Source: Pseudomonadota bacterium
GTDB lineage: Bacteria; Bdellovibrionota; UBA1018
NCBI GenBank assembly: GCA_027485695.1
Contig: JAIXQO010000003.1
Coordinates: forward strand, 802,932 to 866,931
Direction of reading: 5' to 3'
DNA: 64,000 nucleotides
Shown here in pieces: positions 8,513 through 15,961 of this stretch. The notes beneath the pieces were generated by a model that did no database searches, was not told the DNA's origin, and worked only from the letters and a program-made list of their open reading frames with translations. Both the position numbers and the translations under genes were made by a program. Each line of letters begins with the position of its first letter. Within the stretch, counting starts at the first letter, position 1.

Positions 8513-9420
8513 GCGGCCACCTCTTCGGGGCGTTTCGTATAGTAGATGAAGAGTTCCTCGGCAGTGATGCCTCGGCGATCGACGAGGCTTGCTGGAATAA
8601 CGCTCTCATCAACATGCGTGCGAGGGATCAGGTAGCTTTGGGATCCATCGGAGTTCAGTGCGACCGAAACTGCAATCTCGTCGAAGTTGCGAGGAGTCGC
8701 GGTCTCTGGAGTTACGCGAAGTTTCACGAATAGCTGAGTCGCTTCTTCCAGGGGGAGATCGAATGCGATCCGTCCGTCAGAGAGGAGGAGCAGGTGGTGA
8801 GCGAAGTGCTGAACCTCAGAAACAATGTTCGTCGCCATCAGAACCGTTCCCCCGTCTTGGGTAAAGGTCGATAGCGCTTGCATGCAGAATGCGCGAGCAT
8901 GTGCGTCAAGAACAGAGGTGATCTCATCTAAGAGGAGAAGGCGGGGTTGCGTCGCGAGTGCGAATGAAAGCGCGACCTGCATTTTCTGGCCACGGGATAG
9001 CTGGCTGAAATATTTGCGTGGTGAAATGTCGAGATGCTGAAGGTTCTCGAGCAGGATCGCTTCGCGAAACCTTGGATAGAGGGGAGCCAGTCGATCAAAG
9101 GTATCTTGGATCGTGAACGGGAGAAAGTAGTCGATGCCCTCGGAAACGTAGCCAATCTCGAGGTTGGCACTGCGGCTCTCGTCATCGAGCGGATGTCCGA
9201 GAATCAAGCCGTTCCCGGAACTCGGAATTTCCGTGCGCATCAAGATGCGCATCAGCGTTGATTTGCCAGAACCGTTTTTTCCTAGAAGCGCGTAGAGCGT
9301 GCCCGGTCGCAACTTCAAATTCACGCCATCCAGCACGATCTGGTTTTGGTAGCGCTTCTTGATGTCTTGAGTCTCCACCGAAAATGCGAGTGGCTTGGGA
9401 GGTTTTGGCGACGGAATCAT
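8509..9420 (-). CDS. ABC transporter ATP-binding protein
   Basis: A single 303-residue ATPase with Walker A LLGKNGSGKSTL (about residue 47), Q-loop region YVSEGIDYF, signature LSRGQKMQVALSFAL and Walker B RLLLLDEITSVLD, followed by an H-loop-like position replaced by Asn (MATNIVSEV). The arrangement matches the CcmA/YtrB-like exporter ATPases (COG1131) that pair with a separate permease, here the gene overlapping its 3' end. About 60 residues after the NBD are C-terminal extension. Loss of the usual switch-loop His is my reading of GTVLMATNIVSEVQHF and would be worth aligning. Confidence 0.85.
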   Translation of the reverse strand: MIPSPKPPKPLAFSVETQDIKKRYQNQIVLDGVNLKLRPGTLYALLGKNGSGKSTLMRILMRTEIPSSGNGLILGHPLDDESRSANLEIGYVSEGIDYFLPFTIQDTFDRLAPLYPRFREAILLENLQHLDISPRKYFSQLSRGQKMQVALSFALATQPRLLLLDEITSVLDAHARAFCMQALSTFTQDGGTVLMATNIVSEVQHFAHHLLLLSDGRIAFDLPLEEATQLFVKLRVTPETATPRNFDEIAVSVALNSDGSQSYLIPRTHVDESVIPASLVDRRGITAEELFIYYTKRPEEVAA

Positions 9421-9853
9421 AGCGTAGTACGCAACCTTTCAAACGAATAGATCGGTAAAAGCGAGCGGAACATTCAGTGGAATCCGGAAATAGGCTGGGG
9501 TCGTCACGAGCTTGACGAGGTGAGTGTGAGGCGAAGCGTAAAACGACGCGTGTGATCTGACTCACAAAGTCAGACCGGCGAACTTCTCAGGTGCGCGTTT
9601 GAAACCAGGAATGAGTCTTCATCAGAAACAGAGGGAAAATAGCGTGAGACACACAGCAACAGTCCTGAGGTGTTTCATCACAAACTCTGCTGCTCTGTTA
9701 CAAGATGACGAAAAGTGAGTGGCAGCCCTTTGACACTCGAACTGTTGATGTTAGTGTCTCCGCAATAACAAGCGGCAAAAAATTGTCTAATCGCTGAGTT
9801 GTTTCGAATGTGGACAGTGCTCTGTCCTTTTATCCTGAGGGGGGTAAATCAGA
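9421..9853. other. 433-bp divergent intergenic region upstream of the motility-like operon
   Basis: No convincing gene. It separates the minus-strand ABC locus from the long plus-strand operon and holds several candidate control elements: a CRP-type palindrome at 9551-9566, a TTGACA at 9730-9735 with a weak TAGTGT at 9752-9757 (16-bp spacer), an inverted pair GACACT (9732-9737) / AGTGTC (9753-9758) overlapping that promoter, and a short GGACAG-TGCT-CTGTCC hairpin at 9812-9827 followed by TTTT just before the Shine-Dalgarno. Confidence 0.5.
9551..9566. promoter_or_regulatory. Candidate CRP-family binding site
   Basis: TGTGATCTGACTCACA matches the CRP core pattern TGTGA-N6-TCACA exactly. It lies about 290 bases before the TolQ-like gene and about 130 bases before the divergent ABC ATPase gene, so it could serve either. 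The match is direct; the presence of a CRP-like regulator in this organism is assumed. Confidence 0.4.
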
Positions 9854-10546
9854 ATGAAGTTGGTGCACGCGTTTAACGAGGGTGGAGTATTCATGTATTT
9901 CATCCTCATTTTTGGATTGTTCTCGATCGCGATGATTATTGAGCGTTACATCGCTCTCTACAAAAAGAACCCAGAGCCGAGCGCGGCTTTCCGCAAGAGT
10001 ATCTTGGGCTTCTTGGCTCAAGGAGACTTGAGTGGAGCTGAACGCTTCTCGAACGAAGACAATGCTCTCGCTCGCGTCGCAAAGCTCGGAATCACCCTTC
10101 GCTCCCAAAATGCTGGCGACGAAGAAATTCAAGCCCGCATGGACGAGGCTCTCAGCAAAGAAATTCATCACATCGACCGCCGCACTGGATTCTTAGCGAT
10201 GTTCGGAAACGTTGCGACTCTTCTCGGACTCCTTGGAACCATCTCCGGGATGATCGGTTCGTTCGCAGCAGTCGCATCTGCGAACCCTGCTGACCGCGCC
10301 ACGATGCTTTCCCGCGGTATTTCGGAAGCCATGAACTGTACGGCATTCGGTCTGATCGTTGCGATCCCTGCGCTCGTCGCATTCGCTATCTTTCAAAACA
10401 AAACCGATCGTTTCGTGAACTCTCTCACGACGATGACGTCGGAAATCTTCCACGATCTGCTTTTCTTGGTGGATACCGACCGCAGCTCTTCCCGCTACGC
10501 GAACACCACGGCGAACGCGAAAAACAATCCAGTTCACGTGAATTAA
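9854..10546 (+). CDS. MotA/TolQ/ExbB proton-channel protein (AglR-like)
   Basis: A 230-residue inner-membrane protein with a first helix at about residues 12-35, a cytoplasmic loop of roughly 75 residues and two further helices at about 112-140 and 155-180. The stretch NVATLLGLLGTISGMIGSF is the hallmark of the TolQ/ExbB/MotA channel family. GAGGGGGG lies nine bases upstream of the ATG. It is followed by two ExbD/TolR-type genes, the same layout as aglR-aglQ-aglS of the Myxococcus gliding motor, and by Glt-like genes, so I infer a motor stator powering a trans-envelope machine rather than a plain Tol-Pal or TonB system. The assignment to AglR over TolQ rests on context. Confidence 0.88.
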   Translation: MKLVHAFNEGGVFMYFILIFGLFSIAMIIERYIALYKKNPEPSAAFRKSILGFLAQGDLSGAERFSNEDNALARVAKLGITLRSQNAGDEEIQARMDEALSKEIHHIDRRTGFLAMFGNVATLLGLLGTISGMIGSFAAVASANPADRATMLSRGISEAMNCTAFGLIVAIPALVAFAIFQNKTDRFVNSLTTMTSEIFHDLLFLVDTDRSSSRYANTTANAKNNPVHVN

Positions 10547-10562
10547 AAACCTCTCTCTTCTC

Positions 10563-10600
10563 GGAAAGTCGGGTTGGCCCCAGTGGTCGCTCGACTTTCC
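10563..10600 (+). other. Intercistronic hairpin between the TolQ-like and first TolR-like gene
   Basis: Arms GGAAAGTCG (10563-10571) and CGACTTTCC (10592-10600) make a perfect 9-bp stem in the 128-base gap. No T run follows, so it is not a standard terminator; it may stabilise the upstream message or partly attenuate transcription. Confidence 0.5.
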
Positions 10601-10674
10601 TTGAGTTCGGTTTTTGATTCCGTGTCGTTTTAGAACATCTTTCGTCTTTTGCGCTTTTCAGTAGGGGGGGATTC

Positions 10675-11175
10675 ATGGCTTCAGCGAATATCGGTGGCGG
10701 CTCAAGCGGTCGTCGCAAATCTTTAGATGCAGAAATCAACTTAGTTCCGTTCATCGATCTTCTGTCGATGTGTATCTGTTTCTTGCTCATGACAGCTGTC
10801 TGGGTGCAGCTCGGCTCCGTGCAGGTGAAACAAGCAAACGGAACCGAAGGCGCCGCTGAGGCAAAAGACACCCTCGACCTGGACGTCAAGTTCCTGGCCG
10901 AGAACCAAGTCACGCTTTCGGTCAAAAGCAAAGGACGCGTCGTTAAGACCTACCAAGTTCAAGGTGCGACGATGGCCGACCTTGCTACGGCGTTCGAAAA
11001 ACAAGTTCAGGACATTCAGGCCCAAATGAAATCACAGGGCGAAATTTCGGCCGTCATGCTGACCCCAAAAGCGGGAGTGAGCTACGGTTCGATGATTTCG
11101 ATCATGGACGTCCTTCGTAAAAATCGTCTCGTTAATCTCGGCGTTGTGCCGGTCAATCCGCTTTCCGGGGGCTAA
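10675..11175 (+). CDS. ExbD/TolR-type motor protein 1 (AglQ/AglS-like)
   Basis: A 166-residue protein with a short cytoplasmic N-terminus, one membrane helix at about residues 22-45 and a periplasmic domain. Asp28 in VPFIDLLSM occupies the position of the essential proton-carrying Asp of TolR/ExbD. A GGGGGGG run four to five bases before the ATG is a strong Shine-Dalgarno. It probably forms the rotating or moving rod of a channel complex with the product of 9854-10546. The second ExbD-type gene follows two bases later, as in the Myxococcus aglR-Q-S set. Confidence 0.87.
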   Translation: MASANIGGGSSGRRKSLDAEINLVPFIDLLSMCICFLLMTAVWVQLGSVQVKQANGTEGAAEAKDTLDLDVKFLAENQVTLSVKSKGRVVKTYQVQGATMADLATAFEKQVQDIQAQMKSQGEISAVMLTPKAGVSYGSMISIMDVLRKNRLVNLGVVPVNPLSGG

Positions 11176-11177
11176 TC

Positions 11178-11699
11178 ATGCAAGTCGGTACTCAGGCGCT
11201 TAGACCTAATGTTTTCGCCAAGCACTTGGTGGCGCGTTCGCACTCTACTAAGAAAAATCGCCGTACGATCTTGGCGGCACTTTCGTTGACCTCAATGGTC
11301 GACATGTTCAGCTTGCTCGTTATTTTCCTGCTTCAGACGTTTTCGACGTCTCCAGAGCTTCTCGTGATGACCAAGGGCGTGCAGCTTCCGGTCGCATCGA
11401 GTGGCGCGGAAATCACGGACGCACCGATTCTCGCGATCGCGCAGGATGAGATCTTCCTCGATCAAAAGTCGGTTGGAACCGTAGTCGATGTGTTGAAGGA
11501 CCCGAAAGGCCTCCTCGCACAACTTCAAGTTTTCCGTGAAAACTGGTCGAAAGCGCATCCAAACGAAAAATTCAAAGGCGAAATCAACCTGCAGGCTCAC
11601 AAAGATGTGCCGAGTACGGTGATTTCTCAGATCATGGGCGTATTGCCTTCGCAGCAGTACGGTTCGATTCAGCTGATCGTCACTTCGGGCGGCAGCTGA
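11178..11699 (+). CDS. ExbD/TolR-type motor protein 2 (AglS/AglQ-like)
   Basis: A 173-residue paralogue of the preceding protein, with a longer basic N-terminus of about 30 residues, one membrane helix at roughly 32-55 and Asp42 (SMVDMFSLLVIFLL) at the conserved proton-carrier position. The periplasmic part has the usual ExbD/TolR beta-alpha pattern, ending QQYGSIQLIVTSGG. The two-base gap to the previous gene and nine-base gap to the next open frame mark it as part of the operon. Two different ExbD partners per channel is the pattern of the Agl motor. Confidence 0.87.
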   Translation: MQVGTQALRPNVFAKHLVARSHSTKKNRRTILAALSLTSMVDMFSLLVIFLLQTFSTSPELLVMTKGVQLPVASSGAEITDAPILAIAQDEIFLDQKSVGTVVDVLKDPKGLLAQLQVFRENWSKAHPNEKFKGEINLQAHKDVPSTVISQIMGVLPSQQYGSIQLIVTSGGS

Positions 11700-11761
11700 T
11701 TCTCGACGTGAGTGACTCGGTTCAAGGAATAGATCAAGAGATGAGTGGTACGGGGGAACGA

Positions 11762-14467
11762 GTGAAAAAAGCAGGGATCATCGTCAGTACGGTTGTGTTG
11801 GGTTTGGCTTGGGCTGGGCAGGTTCACGCGAACAATCGAATCGTCGTTCGCGAACTCACCAAACTCAAGAGCACGCTCGCGGTCAATGATCCTCAGCGTA
11901 CGGAGCTGTCGCTCCGAATTGCTGACCGACTGGTTGATGAAGCGATGACGGTCAACGCGCCGATTGCGCAAGCGCAGAAGGACCGTGTCGAGGCCCTCGC
12001 TCTTTATCAAGAAGTCCTGCCGAAGGTTACGCCGGGCCGCCAGACCAAAGTCCGTTTCCAAATGGCCCGCCTTTACTTGGAACAAAATAATCCAAAAGCG
12101 GCGCAACCACTTCTGGAGCAAGTCTATACTCAGTCTGAACAAGTGGAACTCAAGCGTGAGTCTGCACTCCGATTGGCAGAGATCCTCGAAATCCAAAACC
12201 CGAAAGCTGCCGAGAATTACTACCAGCAGACATTGGCGATCTGCCAAGGCACCGATTCTTGCTCGTACGCCCACTACCGGATGGGTTGGATTCACAAGAA
12301 CGCAGGAAATCGTCCAGCGGCGATCGAAGAGTTAAAACAGGCACTTTGGGATTCCAAAGGGCAGATCCGCGAAGAGGCCCTTCGGGACCTCTTGGTGGAA
12401 ATGGGCTCGGATACCTCGACCGCGAATGTTGCCAGCCATACGGCGTTTATGGAAACGGTCGCTCAAAAAGCGAACAAGCCAACGCTCGTCAAGGAACTTG
12501 CTTTTGCTTACCTCGGCGCTGGTAACAAAGCCCCGGCCGTACAACTCCTGAAAACGGTGGTGGAGCGCGAACCTTCTATCGATCTCGAACTTCGTTACCT
12601 CGAAGAACTCTATGGCGTCGGTCCTTGGGATCAGTTCCAATCAGAAATGGCTCGATTCTCAGAATCGGTGACCCAACCAGCGTCCCCTCTTAAAATGGAT
12701 ACGCCTGAAGCATCCGAAAAAATCGCACTCCGAATGGCGATCCAATTGGATGGTGATCGTACGACGCGTCCGGAACGCACCGAAGCTTTCCAGAAAATCG
12801 CGATCGCTACCGTGACCCTGTTCCCGAAAAGCAAAGAGCGCATTCGTTTGATGGAAGGCTGGGCGGCCTCCGAACAGAACGTCGACGTGAAACTCGCTCA
12901 GCTCGCTAGCTGGATCTCTTCGCCGGTTTACGCTTGGAACAACGACGACAAAATCAAGCTCCTCGAGCTTCGAATCAATATCGCTCAAAAGGCAAACCGT
13001 TCGGATGATGCGCTTGCTGATTTGGCTGTTCTTCAGACGATCTCGCCGAAACGCGAATACCGTTATGCCCACGCCTATGCGCTTTATCAGAAAAAGGATT
13101 TCGCTACTGCGCTTCCGATCTTCAAAGATCTCGCCGCAGATCCGAGCAAACCTCAGGCGGTGGAAGCCCAGAACTTAGCGCTCGACATCTTGAACCAGCA
13201 AAAAGATCTGACTGCGCTTCAAGCACAAGCCAAGACGTGGTTATCGAATCCGACGATCGCCAAGAACCCCGCCCTTGCCAAAGATCTCGCCGAAATGCGT
13301 GAGATCTCTCAGCAGGCGGATTTCGAGCAGGCCGTCGCTCTCGGGGAGAGCGACGAAGCGCTGAAGCGTTTCGGAACGTTTTGCGAAGAGAAACGCTTCC
13401 TCCCTCGTTCATGCGAAAACGCAAAAACCTTGGCGATCAAAATGAATCGTCATCCTTACCTGATTTCCGCTCTGAAGCAGACCGGCCCGTCCGATGTGCT
13501 GAACTCGGAGTATGAGATCGGTGGCTATTTCAAGGAAGCGGCAGCTGGTTACGAAAAAGCGATCCTCTCGACGACGACCTCGTTTGGCGATTGGATCAAA
13601 GTCGCACTCATGTACGATTTAGGTGGAGCCCGTTTGGAGCGCGACCGCGTTCTGTCTTCGGTGATTCCATGGTCCGAGCGCAAAAAACTCAAGCCTTCCG
13701 AGGGCGAAGAACTCGCATTGGCATCGATGATGGCGGATGCGGGACTCTTGGATGCAAAACTCCTGAAGTCTAGCTGGAGCGCAGCTTTCAAAGCCCGTGT
13801 TGCTGAGAGCCTGGAAACGCGCGGCAAAGGCAACGCCGACACTCGCAAGATCCTTTTGTCTCAAACCCAGAGCACGGGGGAATCCTGGACTCGTGTGGTT
13901 CGGGAAGAAATCGATCGCCTGGTAAAACGTGAGCGGGCGGTTTCGTTCCACGGACGTAACGGTGAGCAGAAATTCCAAAGTCGCGTTGCGATGATCCGAG
14001 AGATCGGAACCTTGATTGAAAAATACTCTGGGGCCGCAGACTCTGACCTTCGTGCCTTCATGCTCGGCTCGCTCAAAACAAGCCATGATCAGCTGGCCAG
14101 TGAGATCATCTCGAGTCCGATCCCTCCAGGTTTGAATGCGGATCAAGAGACGAGAATTCGTGAGAGTTTGGCTGAGATGGCCAAGCCGTTCCAAGAACGG
14201 GCGACTGAGATCGGTACGATGCTCACTAACGAGAGCGCTAAGCCTAAATCAGCGACCGATCAAGTGGCGACGAATATGAGTTCTGCAGTCCAAACGACGG
14301 CCTTGTCGCCAGAACGCAGCGCTCTCATTGAGAAAATGCATCAGAATCCACGTGACACTATTGTGCTGAGCAACCTCCGCGATCTTCATCGCGGTGCTCA
14401 TCAAGAGCGTCTCGCTCTGTATTTCGAAGGACGCATTCAGCAGCTTACAAAGGAAACCCAACCATGA
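11762..14467 (+). CDS. Large periplasmic TPR-repeat protein (GltD/GltE-like)
   Basis: About 901 residues, mostly amphipathic helix pairs of TPR type. Examples are the repeat around LYLEQNNPKAAQPLLEQVYT, the stretch YAHYRMGWIHKNAGNRPAAI, and ALYQKKDFATALPIFKDLA. The open frame begins at a GTG at 11708; I prefer the GTG at 11762, which has GGGGGAA five bases upstream and yields a textbook signal peptide (KKAGIIVSTVVLGLAWAGQVHA). An ATG at 11741 is another option. The stop overlaps the next gene by ATGA. Large exported TPR proteins link the motor to the outer membrane in the Glt machinery; the equivalence is inferred from order, not from sequence identity I can measure. Confidence 0.75.
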   Translation: MKKAGIIVSTVVLGLAWAGQVHANNRIVVRELTKLKSTLAVNDPQRTELSLRIADRLVDEAMTVNAPIAQAQKDRVEALALYQEVLPKVTPGRQTKVRFQMARLYLEQNNPKAAQPLLEQVYTQSEQVELKRESALRLAEILEIQNPKAAENYYQQTLAICQGTDSCSYAHYRMGWIHKNAGNRPAAIEELKQALWDSKGQIREEALRDLLVEMGSDTSTANVASHTAFMETVAQKANKPTLVKELAFAYLGAGNKAPAVQLLKTVVEREPSIDLELRYLEELYGVGPWDQFQSEMARFSESVTQPASPLKMDTPEASEKIALRMAIQLDGDRTTRPERTEAFQKIAIATVTLFPKSKERIRLMEGWAASEQNVDVKLAQLASWISSPVYAWNNDDKIKLLELRINIAQKANRSDDALADLAVLQTISPKREYRYAHAYALYQKKDFATALPIFKDLAADPSKPQAVEAQNLALDILNQQKDLTALQAQAKTWLSNPTIAKNPALAKDLAEMREISQQADFEQAVALGESDEALKRFGTFCEEKRFLPRSCENAKTLAIKMNRHPYLISALKQTGPSDVLNSEYEIGGYFKEAAAGYEKAILSTTTSFGDWIKVALMYDLGGARLERDRVLSSVIPWSERKKLKPSEGEELALASMMADAGLLDAKLLKSSWSAAFKARVAESLETRGKGNADTRKILLSQTQSTGESWTRVVREEIDRLVKRERAVSFHGRNGEQKFQSRVAMIREIGTLIEKYSGAADSDLRAFMLGSLKTSHDQLASEIISSPIPPGLNADQETRIRESLAEMAKPFQERATEIGTMLTNESAKPKSATDQVATNMSSAVQTTALSPERSALIEKMHQNPRDTIVLSNLRDLHRGAHQERLALYFEGRIQQLTKETQP

Positions 14468-14757
14468 AAGTGACCATGAAAAACAAAGTAGCAGTCGCGA
14501 TGTCTCTGGGATTCACGATCTCGCTCGCTCAAGCCGTGGAAACGGCTCCTGCTAAAGACGCTCCTGCCGCCGCACCTAAGGTGAAATACCAAGCGGGCAA
14601 GGATGTAAACTTCGAAGAGTTGCTCATTCAGGGTCAATTTCGCCGTCCCGAGATTTCTGTGGTGACGGGTAACGTTCAGCAAGGCGCAGACGGTCTCCTC
14701 CGACTTCGCGACAATTTCACGGATCGTATCCAGATGGATGCGGGAGAGGACCTGTAA
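14464..14757 (+). CDS. Small exported protein, CglF/GltF-like
   Basis: A 97-residue protein with a signal peptide (MKVTMKNKVAVAMSLGFTIS...AQA) and a short mature part containing the phrase NFEELLIQGQFRRPE. This resembles the F-x-x-L-x-I-x-G-x-x-x-x-P-E motif of small myxobacterial CglF-type gliding proteins and related energy-transducer partners. AAAGGAAA precedes the ATG, which overlaps the TPR gene stop (ATGA). The next gene follows after one base. The family call is from remembered motif similarity and is tentative; export and operon membership are clear. Confidence 0.6.
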   Translation: MKVTMKNKVAVAMSLGFTISLAQAVETAPAKDAPAAAPKVKYQAGKDVNFEELLIQGQFRRPEISVVTGNVQQGADGLLRLRDNFTDRIQMDAGEDL

Positions 14758-14758
14758 G

Positions 14759-15958
14759 ATGTTTGCGATCACGACTCGCGAAGGCCGCTTACTCAAGACC
14801 TTTGCCTCGAAAACTCCGATCGAACTCGGTTATCACCCTCGTTTCGGATGGATCTCTGAAACGGGCGCCAAAGAACGGATGCATCGTCGTAAGATGAACG
14901 GGCTTTTCACAGAGCCGACCGATGAAATGCGTTTCCGTTTTGCGCTCAGCCCGTCTTCGAAAAACGACGGACTCGAAGTCGTCGCTCGCACCGGTTGCAG
15001 CGTATCTCAACTCGATAACGGTCAGTGGTCTTTGAAGACGGAAATGGGAGAGTTCCACTTGGGCAGCCAAGTGAACGCCTCCATGGGCTGGTCGATTCCT
15101 GAGCCAAAAGAAGATGACTCCGGACTCTGGAAAAAAGCTTCGGCGTTTGCGCTGGTCGTGATTCTCGCGATCATCTTGATTCCTCAAGAAAAAGCGCCCG
15201 AGATCGAAGTGCTTCCCGAACCCGTCAAAGTCACGATCATCCCAGAAAAACAAAAAGCCGTCACCGTTCCTAAGGCGGACGGACTTCAGGATCTGATGAA
15301 AGACGCCAAAATTGCAGACAAGCAAATGAAACGTGCGGTTCAGCAGAACCTCGGTTTCCTCGGCATGCTTGGCAAAAAAGATCTCAAGGGCGCACTGGGC
15401 GGTCTTCCCACGGCAGCGAAGAACGTTACCGCGGGCGCCGGACCGGGCGGCACCCAGGGCAGCGGCGGCGAGTACCTCGTGGGTCTCGGCCAAGGCGTGA
15501 AACGCGCGACGGTCGGTAACTCGGGCGTCGCAGGGCTCGGCGGTGTCGGCACCAAAGGTGCGGGCGGCGGAGCAGGCGGCTACGGCAATACGACGGTTGG
15601 TTCAGGTGAGGGGCGTTCGCTCTCTAAGATTGCTCTCTCGCAAGAGATGGTGCTCGAGGGCGGGCTCGATCGTTCGGTCATTCAAGCGACCATTGCTAAG
15701 TACTTGAGCCAAGTTCGTGCCTGCTACGAAGAGCAACTTCAAAAACAGGCAGGTCTCACCGGTCAGGTCACGATGGCATTCGCTATCGATGGCAGCGGAG
15801 CGGTATCTAGTAGCCAAGTGGCGCGTTCTTCGCTCGGCAACGCTACGGTTGAAAACTGCATCGCTACTCGCATGCGCGGCTGGCAGTTTCCGAAACCAGT
15901 CGGCGGCGTGACCGTCAAAGTTTCTTATCCATTCATGCTTCGTCCTATGGGGATTTAA
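14759..15958 (+). CDS. AgmX/PglI C-terminal domain protein (GltG/GltJ-like)
   Basis: The frame opens at 14738, but the ATG at 14759 has GAGGA eight bases upstream and avoids overlap, giving 399 residues. An N-terminal ~125-residue cytoplasmic beta-rich region, a membrane helix at about 127-145 (FALVVILAIILIP), a proline/lysine periplasmic stretch, a glycine-rich linker at about 225-290, and a C-terminal domain. The last ~95 residues (Q-V-R-A-C-Y-E, V-E-N-C-I-A-T-R-M-R-G-W-x-F-P, K-V-S-Y-P-F) are the TonB-like AgmX/PglI domain with its paired cysteines. In Myxococcus such proteins couple the inner-membrane motor to periplasmic and outer-membrane Glt parts. Confidence 0.85.
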   Translation: MFAITTREGRLLKTFASKTPIELGYHPRFGWISETGAKERMHRRKMNGLFTEPTDEMRFRFALSPSSKNDGLEVVARTGCSVSQLDNGQWSLKTEMGEFHLGSQVNASMGWSIPEPKEDDSGLWKKASAFALVVILAIILIPQEKAPEIEVLPEPVKVTIIPEKQKAVTVPKADGLQDLMKDAKIADKQMKRAVQQNLGFLGMLGKKDLKGALGGLPTAAKNVTAGAGPGGTQGSGGEYLVGLGQGVKRATVGNSGVAGLGGVGTKGAGGGAGGYGNTTVGSGEGRSLSKIALSQEMVLEGGLDRSVIQATIAKYLSQVRACYEEQLQKQAGLTGQVTMAFAIDGSGAVSSSQVARSSLGNATVENCIATRMRGWQFPKPVGGVTVKVSYPFMLRPMGI

Positions 15959-15961
15959 TCG

